NCBI RefSeq assembly: GCF_000022085.1
Contig: NC_011894.1
Location: forward strand, 5,416,001 to 5,480,000
From: Methylobacterium nodulans ORS 2060
GTDB lineage: Bacteria > Pseudomonadota > Alphaproteobacteria > Rhizobiales > Beijerinckiaceae
Direction of reading: 5' to 3'
Length of the DNA stretch: 64,000 nucleotides
Shown piece after piece: positions 30,359 to 40,363 of the stretch. Numbering within the stretch: position 1 is the first letter of the stretch; each line of letters opens with the position of its first letter. Below the pieces are notes generated by a model that worked only from the letters and a program-made list of their open reading frames with translations, did not search any database and was not told where the DNA came from. The translations under genes were made by a program, and so were the position numbers.

Positions 30359-31795
30359 ATGGCCGAGACAACCTACCCGCGCGACATGATCGGCTACGGC
30401 CGCACGCCCCCGCAGGCCGCGTGGCCGCACGGTGCCCGGCTCGCCGTGCAGTTCGTCATCAACTACGAGGAGGGTGGCGAGAACTGCCTGCTGCACGGGG
30501 ACCGCGGCTCCGAGGCCTTCCTGTCCGAGATCATCGGCGCGGCCTCCTGGCCGGGCCAGCGGCACATGAACATGGAGTCGATCTACGAATACGGCTCCCG
30601 CGCCGGCTTCTGGCGCCTGTGGCGACTGTTCACCGCGCGGCAGATGCCGGTGACCGTCTTCGGCGTCGCGACCGCCCTCAAGCGCAACCCGCAGGCCGTG
30701 GCGGCCATGCGGGAGGCCGGCTGGGAGATCGCCTCGCACGGCCTCAAGTGGATCGACTACAAGGATTTTTCCGCCGAGGAAGAGCGCGCCCATATCGGCG
30801 AGGCGATCCGCCTCCACACGGAGCTGACGGGCGAGCGCCCGCTCGGCTTCTACCAGGGCCGCACCTCCGAGCACACGCTGCGCCTCGTCATGGAGGAGGG
30901 TGGCTTCCTCTACGCGGCGGATTCCTATGCGGACGACCTGCCCTACTGGGTCGCGGGTCCGCACGGCCCGCAGCTCATCGTGCCCTACACGCTCGATGCC
31001 AACGACATGCGCTTCGCGACCGCGCAGGGCTTCAACAGCGGCGACCAGTTCTTCACCTACCTGAAGGATACGTTCGACCTGCTCTACGCCGAGGGCGCCG
31101 AGACCCCGAAGATGATGTCGGTGGGCCTGCATTGCCGCCTCGTCGGGCGTCCGGGCCGTGCGGCGGCGCTCGCCCGCTTCCTCGACTACGTGGCGGAGCA
31201 TCCCGGCGTCTGGGTGGCGCGGCGCCTCGACATCGCCCGGCACTGGATCCGCCAGCACGCGCCCCGCGACCTGACGCCCAGCACCATGAGCCCGGCGCTC
31301 TTCGTCGAGTCCTTCGGCGACGTGTTCGAGCACGCGCCCTGGGTCGCCGAACGGGCGCTCGCGGGCGGGATCGGCCCTGCCCAGGACAGTGCGGATGGCC
31401 TGCACGCCGCCATGGTCGCCGCCCTGCGGGCCGCCGACCCGGACCGGCTCCTCGCCCTGATCCGCAACCATCCGGATCTCGGCGACCGGGTCGCGGCGCT
31501 GACGCCGGATTCCGCCGCCGAGCAGGCGAGCGCCGGGCTCGACGCCCTCGACGAGGCGCAGCGCGACCGCTTCCTCGACCTCAACGCCCGCTACCGCGCC
31601 CGCTTCGGCTTCCCCTTTGTGATGGCGGTGCGGGGCCGCACGGCGGACGAGATCCTGGCCGCCCTGGAGGAACGGCTCGCGCACGACCCGGAGAGCGAAC
31701 GGGAGACGGCTCTCGCGGAGATCGAGCGGATCGCGCTCCTGCGCCTGCGCCAGCGCCTTCCCTCGCTGCCGGACGTCTTCACCCCCCCGGCGTGA
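30359..31795 (+). CDS. Bifunctional allantoinase (PuuE) / OHCU decarboxylase
   Basis: 478 residues. The N-terminal domain (about 1-305) is a polysaccharide-deacetylase-fold allantoinase: MIGYGRTPPQAAWP, VQFVINYEEGGENC, MNMESIYEYGSRAGFWRLWR, ASHGLKWIDY and GFYQGRTSEHTLRL. The C-terminal domain (about 310-478) is 2-oxo-4-hydroxy-4-carboxy-5-ureidoimidazoline decarboxylase: SFGDVFEHAPWVAERAL, LIRNHPDLGDR and LNARYRARFGFPFVMAVRGR. Together they cover two steps of uric acid to allantoin to allantoate degradation. This fusion is known in some alphaproteobacteria. The start at 30359 follows CCGGAG. No other purine genes are in the window. Confidence 0.92.
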   Translation: MAETTYPRDMIGYGRTPPQAAWPHGARLAVQFVINYEEGGENCLLHGDRGSEAFLSEIIGAASWPGQRHMNMESIYEYGSRAGFWRLWRLFTARQMPVTVFGVATALKRNPQAVAAMREAGWEIASHGLKWIDYKDFSAEEERAHIGEAIRLHTELTGERPLGFYQGRTSEHTLRLVMEEGGFLYAADSYADDLPYWVAGPHGPQLIVPYTLDANDMRFATAQGFNSGDQFFTYLKDTFDLLYAEGAETPKMMSVGLHCRLVGRPGRAAALARFLDYVAEHPGVWVARRLDIARHWIRQHAPRDLTPSTMSPALFVESFGDVFEHAPWVAERALAGGIGPAQDSADGLHAAMVAALRAADPDRLLALIRNHPDLGDRVAALTPDSAAEQASAGLDALDEAQRDRFLDLNARYRARFGFPFVMAVRGRTADEILAALEERLAHDPESERETALAEIERIALLRLRQRLPSLPDVFTPPA

Positions 31796-31841
31796 CCGCG
31801 GGCCCGTGCTATACCTTCCCGAAACCCCGGGAGGACGCCCC

Positions 31842-32465
31842 GTGATACTCTACGGCAGCAGCCTGTCGCCCTTCGTGCGCAAGGTCCTGGTGGCGCTGTT
31901 CGAGAAGGGCCTCGCCTTCGAGCACATCCCGGTGCGCTTCCACGATCCCGACCAGGACTTCCGGGCGTCGAGCCCGCTCGGGAAGATCCCGGCCCTCTGC
32001 GACGGTGAGGTCCGCCTCGCCGATTCCTCCGCCATCATCCACTACCTGGACCGTGCCCACCCGCTTAAGCCTCTGCTGCCCGCCGATGCCCGCGCCCTCG
32101 GCCGCACGATCTGGTTCGACAAGTTCGCCGACACGGAGCTGATCGGGCCGCTGCTGCGGCCCTTCGTGCACCGGGTGCTGAGGCCGCGCGTCCTCAACCT
32201 GCCGGGCGACGAGGCGGTGGTGCGCAAGGCCCTCGACGAGGACCAGCCGCGGCTCTTCGGCTATCTGGAGACGCAGATCCATGGGCCCTACCTGGTCGGG
32301 GAGGCGTTCAGCCTCGCCGACATCGCGGTCGGGACCGGCTTCGTGAACCTGCGCAGCGCGGGCGAGGCCGTCGATGCCGACCGCTTCCCGAAGCTCGCCG
32401 CCTGGGTGGCCGCGACCCTCGAGCGGGCCTCGTTCAAGGCCGCGATCGCGGCCCGGAAGGGCTGA
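31842..32465 (+). CDS. Glutathione S-transferase-like protein
   Basis: 207 residues from a GTG at 31842 with GGGAGG at 31829-31834. The thioredoxin-like N-terminal domain begins ILYGSSLSPFVRKVLVALFE, the GSH-site serine probably within SLSPFVRK, then SSPLGKIPALCDG and LADSSAIIHYLDRAHP. The C-terminal helical domain has LVGEAFSLADIAVGTGFVNL. Typical for bacterial GSTs of the stringent-starvation/zeta-like kind; substrate unknown. Starts 46 bp after the allantoinase fusion and probably belongs to the same transcript. Confidence 0.88.
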   Translation: MILYGSSLSPFVRKVLVALFEKGLAFEHIPVRFHDPDQDFRASSPLGKIPALCDGEVRLADSSAIIHYLDRAHPLKPLLPADARALGRTIWFDKFADTELIGPLLRPFVHRVLRPRVLNLPGDEAVVRKALDEDQPRLFGYLETQIHGPYLVGEAFSLADIAVGTGFVNLRSAGEAVDADRFPKLAAWVAATLERASFKAAIAARKG

Positions 32466-32513
32466 TCCCAACGGCCCAGGCTGCTGGCGCAGCGGGCCGT
32501 TGACCCATCTCGA

Positions 32514-32547
32514 ATTTTCGACACCAAGCCTTTGGCTTGGCGAAAAT
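32514..32547. terminator. Bidirectional rho-independent-like terminator
   Basis: Nested hairpin: outer arms ATTTTCG/CGAAAAT and inner arms CCAAGCC/GGCTTGG around a TTT loop, between convergent genes ending at 32465 (+) and 32602 (-). Each outer arm supplies a short A/T tract on one strand, so it can work in both directions. Confidence 0.7.
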
Positions 32548-32601
32548 CCGAGAACGGAACCACCGGTCATTGGAAATGCCCGTTGGTATGAGGGGCGCCC
32601 G

Positions 32602-33450
32602 TCACCGTGCCCGGGCGCTGCGGCGGTAGAAGCCGTCGACCTGCGCCTGGGCCTCGGCCCGGTCGCGCTCGCTCGCGGCGGCCATCGCCTGTTCCTGCAG
32701 GCTGATGATCCACTGGTCCTTCGGCCCCTCCGCGGCGTCGCGGGCGAGGGTCAGCCAGGCGAGGCCCCGGGCGGGCTGGGTCGGCACGCCCTGCCCGTTG
32801 ATCAGCATCTGGCCGAGCAGCGCCTGCGCGGCCGGATGGCCCTTCTCGGCCGCGAGATTGAACCAGCGGGCCGCCTGCCTTGTGTCCTGGGCAACGCCCG
32901 TGCCGTCGAGGTAGAGGCGGGCGAGATTGTACTGCGCGTTCGGGTCCCCGAAATAGGAGGCCGCGTAGTTGAACATCTCGTAGGCGCGCTCGACGTTCGG
33001 CCGGACGTAGGAGCCCTTGATACCGTCCAGGAAGTAGCGGCCGAGCGCCGTGAAGGCACTCGCCACCACGGTGGCGTTGGCGGAATCCGGCCCCTCGTCG
33101 GCATTCTCGTCGGCGATCTTCGAGAAGAACTCGAAGGCCTTGAGATCGTCGTGGGGAACGCCGTCGCCCTCGGCATACATGCGGCCGAGCTTCCACAGCG
33201 CCAGCGCATGCCCCTGCCCTGCCGCGTATTCGAGGGCGCGTGCCGCGCCCTCCTTGTCGCCCGCATTGTAGTCGCGCACGCCCGAGCGCACCGCCTCGCG
33301 GGCGTTGCGGTAGCCGCCCGCCGGCACGGGGGTGCGCACCGCGGCGTCGAGCGCCGCGGCCGGCCCGCCGCCGAGGACGGCGCCGAGGAGCGCGGCGCCG
33401 GCCAGCACCGCGCCGAGACGTCTCCGACCGCCGGACGACACGCCGCGCAT
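32602..33450 (-). CDS. ExoR-like periplasmic Sel1/TPR repeat protein
   Basis: 282 residues from the ATG at 33450 (GAGGAC upstream; an ATG at 33474 is possible). Signal peptide: RRRLGAVLAGAALLGAVLGG with cleavage near AALDAAV. At least four Sel1-like repeats: AARALEYAAGQGHALALWKL, GRMYAEGDGVPHDDLKAFEF, NAQYNLARLYLDGTGVAQDT and AARWFNLAAEKGHPAAQALL. The order and the C-terminal GLAWLTLARDA, DQWIISLQEQA and ASERDRAEA closely follow rhizobial ExoR. ExoR is a periplasmic inhibitor of the ExoS/ChvI two-component system controlling exopolysaccharide and motility. It sits 10 bp downstream of ilvD; an ExoS/ChvI pair is not in the window. Confidence 0.75.
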   Translation of the reverse strand: MRGVSSGGRRRLGAVLAGAALLGAVLGGGPAAALDAAVRTPVPAGGYRNAREAVRSGVRDYNAGDKEGAARALEYAAGQGHALALWKLGRMYAEGDGVPHDDLKAFEFFSKIADENADEGPDSANATVVASAFTALGRYFLDGIKGSYVRPNVERAYEMFNYAASYFGDPNAQYNLARLYLDGTGVAQDTRQAARWFNLAAEKGHPAAQALLGQMLINGQGVPTQPARGLAWLTLARDAAEGPKDQWIISLQEQAMAAASERDRAEAQAQVDGFYRRSARAR

Positions 33451-33460
33451 GCGGCCGTCC

Positions 33461-35194
33461 TCAGATGTCCGCATAGGTGAGCGTCTCCTGGGCTCCGCCC
33501 GGATGCGTCACGGCGCCGGTCACCGCCGGGCCGACGGTCTGCGCGTATTTCCAGAGATAGCCGGAGGTCGCCTCGTTCGCGCGCGGGGTCCAGGCCTTGC
33601 GGCGCTCGGCCAGTTCCTCGTCGGAGAGATCGACCGAGAGGATGCCCTGGATCGCGTCGAGCCGGATGATGTCCCCGTCCTTGAGAAGGCCGATCGGGCC
33701 GCCGATTGCGGCCTCGGGCCCGACATGGCCGACGCAGAAGCCGCGGGTCGCGCCCGAGAAGCGGCCGTCCGTGATGAGCGCGACCTTGTCGCCCATGCCC
33801 TGGCCGTAGAGGGCGGCGGTGGTCGCCAGCATCTCGCGCATGCCGGGGCCGCCCTTCGGGCCCTCGTAGCGGATGACGAGGACGTCGCCCTCCTTGTACT
33901 GGCGGTTCTGCACCGCCTCGAAACAGGCTTCCTCGTTGTCGAAGACGCGGGCCGGGCCGGCGAATACTTGGCGGTCGGCCGGCATGCCGGCGACCTTCAC
34001 GATCGCGCCCTCGGGGGCGAGGTTGCCCTTGAGGCCGACCACGCCACCGGTCGGGGTGATCGGGGTGTCGGCCGGCCGCACGACGTCCTGGTCCGGGTTC
34101 CAGGCCACCTTGGCGAGGTTCTCGGCGATGGTGCGGCCGGTCACGGTGATGCAGTCGCCGTGCAGGAAGCCGTGGTCCAGCAGGGTCTTCATCAGGAGCG
34201 GGATGCCGCCGGCCTCGAACAGGTCCTTGGCGACGTAGCGCCCGCCCGGCTTGAGGTCGGCGATGTAGGGCGTGCGCCGGAAGATCTCGGCGACGTCGAA
34301 CAGGTCGAAGACGATGCCCGCCTCGTGGGCGATGGCCGGCAGGTGCAGCGCCGCATTGGTCGAGCCGCCGGAGGCGGCGACCACCGTGGCGGCGTTCTCC
34401 AGCGCCTTGCGGGTGATGATGTCGCGCGGGCGGATGTTCTTGGCGAGGAGATCCATCACCATCTCGCCGGCCGCCGCGCAGAACTTGTCGCGGATCTCGT
34501 AGGGAGCGGGCGCGCCGGCCGAATAGGGCAGCGCGAGGCCGATCGCCTCGGAGACGGTCGCCATCGTGTTGGCGGTGAACTGCGCCCCGCAGGCGCCGGC
34601 CGACGGGCAGGCGACCTGCTCCAGCTCGTCCAGATCCTCGTCGCTCATCTGGCCGACGGAGTGCTTGCCGACCGCCTCAAACAGGTCCTGGACCGTGACC
34701 GGCCGCCCGCGGAAGGAGCCGGGCAGGATCGAGCCGCCATAGATGAAGATCGACGGCACGTTCAGGCGCACCATCGCCATCATCATGCCGGGCAGGGACT
34801 TGTCGCAGCCCGCGAGCCCCACCAGGGCGTCGTAGGCGTGGCCCCGCATGGTGAGCTCGACGGAATCGGCGATGACCTCCCGGGAGGGCAGCGAGGCGCG
34901 CATGCCCCGGTGGCCCATGGCGATGCCGTCGGTGACCGTGATGGTGCAGAATTCCCGCGGGGTACCGGCCGCGGCGGCGACGCCCTTCTTCACCGCCTGC
35001 GCCTGGCGCATGAGCGCGATGTTGCAGGGGGCGGCCTCGTTCCAGCAGGAGGCGACGCCCACCAGCGGCTGGTGGATCTGCTCCCGCGTCAGCCCCATCG
35101 CATAGAGATACGAGCGATGCGGCGCCCGGGCCGGCCCCTCGGTGACATAGCGGCTCGGCAGCTTCGACTTGTCGATGGTGTGACGCGCGTCCAT
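33461..35194 (-). CDS. ilvD: Dihydroxy-acid dehydratase
   Basis: 577 residues. IlvD dehydrates 2,3-dihydroxy acids to 2-keto acids in valine and isoleucine synthesis and holds an iron-sulfur cluster. The family segments VGVASCWNEAAPCNIALM, VGLAGCDKSLPGMMMAMVRL, CPSAGACGAQFTANTM and RFSGATRGFCVGHVGPEA are present, with the cluster cysteines among them. I chose the ATG at 35194 (MDARHTIDKSKLPSRYVTEG) because upstream codons look non-coding. The next gene, exoR-like, follows without a gap, which is an unusual pairing. Confidence 0.95.
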   Translation of the reverse strand: MDARHTIDKSKLPSRYVTEGPARAPHRSYLYAMGLTREQIHQPLVGVASCWNEAAPCNIALMRQAQAVKKGVAAAAGTPREFCTITVTDGIAMGHRGMRASLPSREVIADSVELTMRGHAYDALVGLAGCDKSLPGMMMAMVRLNVPSIFIYGGSILPGSFRGRPVTVQDLFEAVGKHSVGQMSDEDLDELEQVACPSAGACGAQFTANTMATVSEAIGLALPYSAGAPAPYEIRDKFCAAAGEMVMDLLAKNIRPRDIITRKALENAATVVAASGGSTNAALHLPAIAHEAGIVFDLFDVAEIFRRTPYIADLKPGGRYVAKDLFEAGGIPLLMKTLLDHGFLHGDCITVTGRTIAENLAKVAWNPDQDVVRPADTPITPTGGVVGLKGNLAPEGAIVKVAGMPADRQVFAGPARVFDNEEACFEAVQNRQYKEGDVLVIRYEGPKGGPGMREMLATTAALYGQGMGDKVALITDGRFSGATRGFCVGHVGPEAAIGGPIGLLKDGDIIRLDAIQGILSVDLSDEELAERRKAWTPRANEATSGYLWKYAQTVGPAVTGAVTHPGGAQETLTYADI

Positions 35195-35605
35195 GGCCTG
35201 TCCCGTACTCGCTCTTGCCCGGATCGGTCGGTTTCCCCGAATCCTTGATCCTCCCGTCGTGCGCCCTTTTGGAGGCCGGACGACGGCGCTCAACGACACC
35301 CCTGGCGGATAATTCGCCAGCGTCGCCCGCGCTCCCCCGGGAGCACCGGTTCGGCACGGTAAATCGTTGTGGGGACAGCCGTTTAACGTGGCCGTTGAGG
35401 TGCCGTCGGTTTATGGCGGGATCGGGGCGGCAGAGGGGGCGCTTGAGGGCAATCCTGGGATGCTTTCGCGGTGTTGCGACCCCGCCACAGCTAAGCTTGC
35501 GGCCAAGACGGGGCGGAGGCGGCCGCTCCGAGCCCCGCCACCCGGCCTGGATTGCTTTGATTCCGCCTCATCCGCCGAACCGTGGGACGCTCCGGCGGAT
35601 GATGT
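35195..35605. other. Intergenic region upstream of ilvD
   Basis: 411 bp between ilvD (start 35194) and the end of the zinc-ribbon peptidase gene. I see no gene, no attenuator-like leader peptide with runs of Val, Leu or Ile codons, and no known RNA. The ilvD promoter should lie within about the first 150 bp. Confidence 0.4.
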
Positions 35606-36742
35606 TCAAGCCGAGCGCGGCGGGGCGATCGGCGTGCGCAGTCCGGCGATCACCGCCTTGAGCGTGCCGGCGACCGTGCCCGACGCGTCGGTGCGGGCGT
35701 GGATGCGGTCGTGCACGAAGGACAATTTGCCGATTACCGCGGGCGTCAGCCGAAACGGATACAGGTCGGGCTGGCCCATGCTGCGGTTGAGCGAGTTCAT
35801 CGCGAAGGTGAGCGGCAGCCACGCCTCGATCAGGCGCCCGAGATCGGGCGCGTGATGCGGATCGAAATCCATCGTGGCGGCGAGACCCGGGCGCAGCTTC
35901 GGCTGCATCCGCAGCCCGAAGCTGCTCGCGGTCTCCAGCGTGTCGACGATGTGCAGGTAATGCGCCCAGGTCTCGGCGAAATCCTCCCACGGATGGGCGG
36001 TGGCATAGGCCGAGACGAAGTGTTCCTGCCACGCCTGCCCCGGGCCCTCGGCGTAGTAGCGCCGCAGCGCGGCGCCGTAATCCGCCCGCTCGTCGCCGAA
36101 GATGGCCCGGAAGGCCGCCAGGCTCGGATCGTGCCGGACGAGCACGTTCCAGAAATAGTGGCCGATCTCGTGCCGGAAATGGCCGAGCAGGGTGCGGTAG
36201 GGCTCGCCGAACAGCGTGCGCCGCCGCTCGCGCTCGACATCGTCGGCCTCCGCGATGTTGACGGTGATGAGCCCGTTGTCGTGTCCGGTGAGCACCGCCG
36301 GGCCGCTCATCTGCGCCTCGGCCGGATCGACCAGGAAATCGAAGGCCAGGCCCTCGGGATCGTCGCGGCGCAGGGCCAGCGGCAGCCGCATGCGCAGGAG
36401 CGAGTAGAACAGCCGGCGCTTGGCGGTCTCGATCGCGCGCCAGCGGGTGAGATTCCACGGGATCGAGAGATCCGGCACGGTGCGGTTGTGGCGGCAGGCG
36501 ACGCAATAGACCTCGGGCGAGTCGGCCGGGATGAGCCAGTTGCAGGCCGCATGCGCGGCATTGGCGCAGAGCCGGTAGCGCCGCCCGGGCTCGCCGAAGG
36601 CCCGCAGGGTCCCGTCCGCCGCGGTCAGCGTGACGACCTCCTCGAGGTCGGGATCATAGCCCGCGCGGCGCTCGCAGCTCGCGCACCGCGCGGTCTCGAA
36701 ATGGAAGGGCTGCTCGCAGGCCTGACACTGGAAGATCTTCAT
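35606..36742 (-). CDS. Zinc-ribbon putative metallopeptidase (COG4307 / DUF2248 type)
   Basis: 378 residues. N-terminal zinc ribbon: CQACEQPFHFETARCASC (four Cys near 6-23). A second Cys cluster lies at CANAAHAACNWLIP and VYCVACRH. The peptidase-like domain has LLGHFRHEIGHYFWNVLV with HEIGH (near residue 190), and DFAETWAHYLHIVDTLETA, a probable third zinc ligand and Glu. The family is annotated as a putative zinc-binding metallopeptidase. It is divergent from the transglutaminase/ATP-grasp operon, and members often neighbour that kind of operon, so it may belong to the same pathway (inference). Confidence 0.82.
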   Translation of the reverse strand: MKIFQCQACEQPFHFETARCASCERRAGYDPDLEEVVTLTAADGTLRAFGEPGRRYRLCANAAHAACNWLIPADSPEVYCVACRHNRTVPDLSIPWNLTRWRAIETAKRRLFYSLLRMRLPLALRRDDPEGLAFDFLVDPAEAQMSGPAVLTGHDNGLITVNIAEADDVERERRRTLFGEPYRTLLGHFRHEIGHYFWNVLVRHDPSLAAFRAIFGDERADYGAALRRYYAEGPGQAWQEHFVSAYATAHPWEDFAETWAHYLHIVDTLETASSFGLRMQPKLRPGLAATMDFDPHHAPDLGRLIEAWLPLTFAMNSLNRSMGQPDLYPFRLTPAVIGKLSFVHDRIHARTDASGTVAGTLKAVIAGLRTPIAPPRSA

Positions 36743-36764
36743 CGCCGAACCCGCTAGAGCGGCA

Positions 36765-36860
36765 TCCGTTCACGGTGGACCGGATGCCACTCCAGGTCTT
36801 TGAGTTTGCCGCATTTTCTGCGACGAACCGGCATCCGCTCCGTCGGAAAATGCTCTCGCG
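36765..36860. repeat. Dispersed repeat family 1, long copy
   Basis: Holds CGGCATCCGTTCACGGTGGA and its partial inverse CCGGATGCC, then GCCGCATTTTCTGCGACGAA, CGGCATCCGCTCCGTCGG and AAAATGCTC. It shares about 27 bases in reverse complement with 3336-3362. It lies in the 375-bp divergent gap between the zinc peptidase and the DUF2126 gene, which holds no other feature. Confidence 0.6.
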
Positions 36861-37117
36861 CCCGCACGCCGTCTCCGGGCAGGCTGGACTCCCTCCAAGA
36901 GGCGATACCCCTCCGAGGTTCCCCGACGGCCGGCATGGGACTTGCCTCGCTTCTTCGCAGCCATGCGCCTCCGACGGCGCCGATCCCGGGAGGAATGCAA
37001 AGCCCGACAGCCCTGCCCCGCACCGCGCGGCTGACGCCGCGACCGGGGGCGTGTAGAAGTCCACGAGATCAGGACCGATCGCACGCAAGACGCCGCCGCC
37101 AGACAACCGGAGAGACC

Positions 37118-40100
37118 GTGTCGATCAAGGCCGCCCTGCACCACGTCACCTCCTACACCTACGACCGCCCGGTGGGCCTGGGCCCGCAGGTGATCCGCCT
37201 GCGTCCGGCGCCGCATACGCGCACCCGCATCCTGAGCTATTCGCTCAAGGTGACGCCGGGCAACCACTTCGTGAACTGGCAGCAGGACCCGAACGGCAAC
37301 TGGCTGGCGCGCCTGGTCTTTCCCGAGAAGACGACGCAGTTCCGGGTCGAGGTCGACCTCACCGCCGACATGTCGGTGATCAACCCGTTCGACTTCTTCG
37401 TCGACGAGTATGCGCAGACGCTGCCCTTCGCCTACCCGCCCGAGCTGCAGGAGGAACTCGCCCCCTACCTCGTGCCGAGCGAGGGCGGGCCAGCGCTCGA
37501 CGCCTTCATGGGCAGGCTGCCGGAGGAGAAGAACACGGTTCTGTTCCTGGTCGCCCTGAACCGGATGGTGCGCGACAGCGTCGCTTACGTGGTGCGCATG
37601 GAGCCGGGAGTGCAGACGCCCGACGAGACGCTGGAGGCGGGAAGCGGCTCCTGCCGCGATTCCGCGTGGCTCCTCGTCCAGATCCTGCGCCGCCTCAACC
37701 TCCCGGCCCGGTTCGTCTCCGGCTACCTGATCCAGCTCGTCCCCGACACCACCGCGGTCGACGGGCCGGCCGGCACTCCCTGCGACTTCACCGACCTCCA
37801 TGCCTGGGCCGAGGTCTACGTGCCGGGCGCGGGCTGGATCGGGCTCGACGCCACCTCGGGCCTCCTCTGCGGCGAGGGGCATATCCCGCTCGCGGCCACG
37901 CCCCATTACCGCTCGGCGGCGCCGATCTCGGGCCTCGCCGAGCCGGCCGAGGTCGATTTCGGCTTCGAGATGACTGTGAGCCGCGTGGCGGAGGCCCCGC
38001 GCGTGACCAAGCCCTTCTCGGACGAGGCCTGGGACGCGATGGACGCGCTCGGCGATCGCATCGACCGGGACCTCCAGGCCCAGGATGTGCGCCTGACCAT
38101 GGGCGGCGAGCCGACCTTCGTGGCGGTGGACGACTTCCAGTCGCCCGAGTGGAACACCGCCGCGGTCGGGCCGACGAAGCGCAACCTCGCCGACCAGCTG
38201 ATCCGGCGCCTGCGCGAGCGCTTCGGCGCGGGTGGCCTCCTGCATTACGGCCAGGGCAAGTGGTATCCGGGCGAGAGCCTGCCGCGCTGGGCCTTCGCCC
38301 TCTACTGGCGCAAGGACGGGCAGCCGATCTGGCGCGATGCCGGCCTGATCGCCCGCGAGGCCGGTCCCCGGGACGTCGGCATCGCGCAGGCCGAGGCCGT
38401 CGCCAAGGCGCTGGCGCGGCGCCTCGGGCTCGACGCCTTCGTCCAGCCGACCTTCGAGGATCCCGAATACTGGGAGCGTAAGGCGGCGGAGCTGCCGATC
38501 AACACGACGGTGCTGCAGCCGCAGGTCGGCGACAGCGAGTTCCAGGAGCGCATGGCCCGCGTGTTCAAGCGGGGGCTCGCCGAGCCGGTCGGCTACGTGC
38601 TGCCGCTCGCCAACGTCGTGATCGGCCCGGAGCGGCTTTGGGTCTCGGAGAAGTGGGAGACGCGCCGGGGCGCGCTCTACCTGGAGCCGGGCGATTCCCC
38701 CGTCGGCTTCCGCCTGCCGCTGAGCTCCCTCTCCTACATCTCACCGGAATCCTATCCCTATCATTCGCCTCAGGATCCGCTGGAGGAGCGCGGCCCCCTC
38801 GACGCCACGCCGGCCGCGGCGCGCTCGGGGCCGGCCCATAGCGTCGCGGTGCGCACCGCGCTCGCCGTCGAGCCGCGGGACGGGGCGGTCTGCGTGTTCA
38901 TGCCGCCGCTCGAGCGCGCGGACGACTACGTGCAGCTCCTCGAAGCCCTGGAGCAGGCCGCGGCCGAGACCGGGCAGCCGATCCACATCGAGGGCTACGA
39001 GCCCCCCTACGACCCGCGCCTCGGCGTCATCAAGGTCACGCCCGATCCCGGCGTCATCGAGGTGAACGTGCACCCGGCCAGGACCTGGCGGGAGGCGGTC
39101 GAGATCACCACGGGCCTCTATCAGGATGCCCGCGAGACCCGGCTCGGCGCCCAGAAGTTCATGATCGACGGACGCCACACCGGCACCGGCGGCGGCAACC
39201 ACGTGGTACTGGGCGGGGCGAGCCCGGCCGATTCGCCGTTCCTGCGCCGGCCGGACCTGCTGAAGAGCCTCGTCCTCTACTGGCAGCGCCACCCCTCGCT
39301 GTCCTACCTGTTCTCGGGCCTCTACATCGGCCCGACGAGCCAGGCACCGCGCATGGACGAGGCGCGCCACGACGGCCTCTACGAGCTGGAGATCGCGCTG
39401 GCCCAGGTGCCGCCCCCCGGCGGGCCGGAGGTGCCGCTCTGGCTCGTCGACCGGCTGTTCCGCAACGTGCTGGTCGACGTCACCGGCAACACCCACCGGG
39501 CCGAGATCTGCATCGACAAGCTCTATTCGCCGGACGGGCCGACCGGGCGGCTCGGGCTCCTGGAGTTCCGCTCGTTCGAGATGCCGCCCGATCCGCGCAT
39601 GAGCCTCGCCCAGCAGTTGCTCCTGCGGGCGATCATCGCCTGGCTGTGGCGCGAGCCGCAGGAGGGGGGCTTCGTGCGCTGGGGCACCGCGCTCCACGAC
39701 CGCTTCATGCTGCCCCACTTCCTCTGGCAGGATTTCCTGGGCGTCCTCGACGACCTGAGGGATGCGGGCTACGCCTTCAACCCGGTCTGGTACGAGGCGC
39801 AACGCGAGTTCCGCTTCCCGCTCTACGGCAGCGTCTCGCATGGCGGCGTGATGCTCGAGCTGCGCCAGGCGCTGGAGCCCTGGCACGTGCTCGGCGAGGA
39901 GGGCTCGGCGGGCGGCACCGTGCGCTACGTCGATTCCTCGGTCGAGCGCCTGCAGGTGCGGGTCGAGGGCTACGTGCCGAGCCGCCACGTCGTCACCTGC
40001 AACGGCCGGCGCCTGCCGCTCACCGAGACCGGGCGCTCGGGCGAGGCGGTGGCGGGCCTGCGCTTCAAGGCGTGGCAGCCGGCCTCCGCGCTCCACCCGA

Positions 40101-40363
40101 TGATCCCGGTGCACTCGCCGCTGACCTTCGACATCGTGGATACGTGGTCGGGCCGGGCCATCGGCGGCTGCACCTACCACGTGGCGCATCCGGGCGGCCG
40201 CAACTACGAGACCTTCCCGGTCAACACCTACGAGGCCGAGGGCCGCCGCCTCGCCCGGTTCCAGGATCACGGCCACACGCCGGGCCGCGTCGCCCTGGCG
40301 CCGGAGGAGCCGCGGCGCGAGTTCCCGCTCACCCTCGACCTGCGCACGCCTGCCCCCCGATGA
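37118..40363 (+). CDS. Transglutaminase-like domain fused to DUF2126 putative amidoligase
   Basis: 1081 residues from a GTG at 37118 with GGAG upstream. Residues 1-290 form a bacterial transglutaminase-like domain: an N-terminal beta domain ([20 protein letters not shown]), then the Cys-His-Asp triad C179 ([12 protein letters not shown]), H228 ([10 protein letters not shown]) and D244 (GLDATSGLL). From about 320 the DUF2126 domain follows ([20 protein letters not shown], then [40 protein letters not shown]). Pfam lists DUF2126 as a putative amidoligase. Family-size protein. It overlaps the next gene by 4 bp (ATGA), so they are translationally coupled. Likely part of a peptide-synthesis or peptide-modification pathway. 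Confidence 0.88.
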   Translation: MSIKAALHHVTSYTYDRPVGLGPQVIRLRPAPHTRTRILSYSLKVTPGNHFVNWQQDPNGNWLARLVFPEKTTQFRVEVDLTADMSVINPFDFFVDEYAQTLPFAYPPELQEELAPYLVPSEGGPALDAFMGRLPEEKNTVLFLVALNRMVRDSVAYVVRMEPGVQTPDETLEAGSGSCRDSAWLLVQILRRLNLPARFVSGYLIQLVPDTTAVDGPAGTPCDFTDLHAWAEVYVPGAGWIGLDATSGLLCGEGHIPLAATPHYRSAAPISGLAEPAEVDFGFEMTVSRVAEAPRVTKPFSDEAWDAMDALGDRIDRDLQAQDVRLTMGGEPTFVAVDDFQSPEWNTAAVGPTKRNLADQLIRRLRERFGAGGLLHYGQGKWYPGESLPRWAFALYWRKDGQPIWRDAGLIAREAGPRDVGIAQAEAVAKALARRLGLDAFVQPTFEDPEYWERKAAELPINTTVLQPQVGDSEFQERMARVFKRGLAEPVGYVLPLANVVIGPERLWVSEKWETRRGALYLEPGDSPVGFRLPLSSLSYISPESYPYHSPQDPLEERGPLDATPAAARSGPAHSVAVRTALAVEPRDGAVCVFMPPLERADDYVQLLEALEQAAAETGQPIHIEGYEPPYDPRLGVIKVTPDPGVIEVNVHPARTWREAVEITTGLYQDARETRLGAQKFMIDGRHTGTGGGNHVVLGGASPADSPFLRRPDLLKSLVLYWQRHPSLSYLFSGLYIGPTSQAPRMDEARHDGLYELEIALAQVPPPGGPEVPLWLVDRLFRNVLVDVTGNTHRAEICIDKLYSPDGPTGRLGLLEFRSFEMPPDPRMSLAQQLLLRAIIAWLWREPQEGGFVRWGTALHDRFMLPHFLWQDFLGVLDDLRDAGYAFNPVWYEAQREFRFPLYGSVSHGGVMLELRQALEPWHVLGEEGSAGGTVRYVDSSVERLQVRVEGYVPSRHVVTCNGRRLPLTETGRSGEAVAGLRFKAWQPASALHPMIPVHSPLTFDIVDTWSGRAIGGCTYHVAHPGGRNYETFPVNTYEAEGRRLARFQDHGHTPGRVALAPEEPRREFPLTLDLRTPAPR

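Noticed and set aside
35300..35480. Possible attenuator or riboswitch ahead of ilvD
   Set aside because: No leader peptide with repeated Val, Leu or Ile codons and no recognised riboswitch core.
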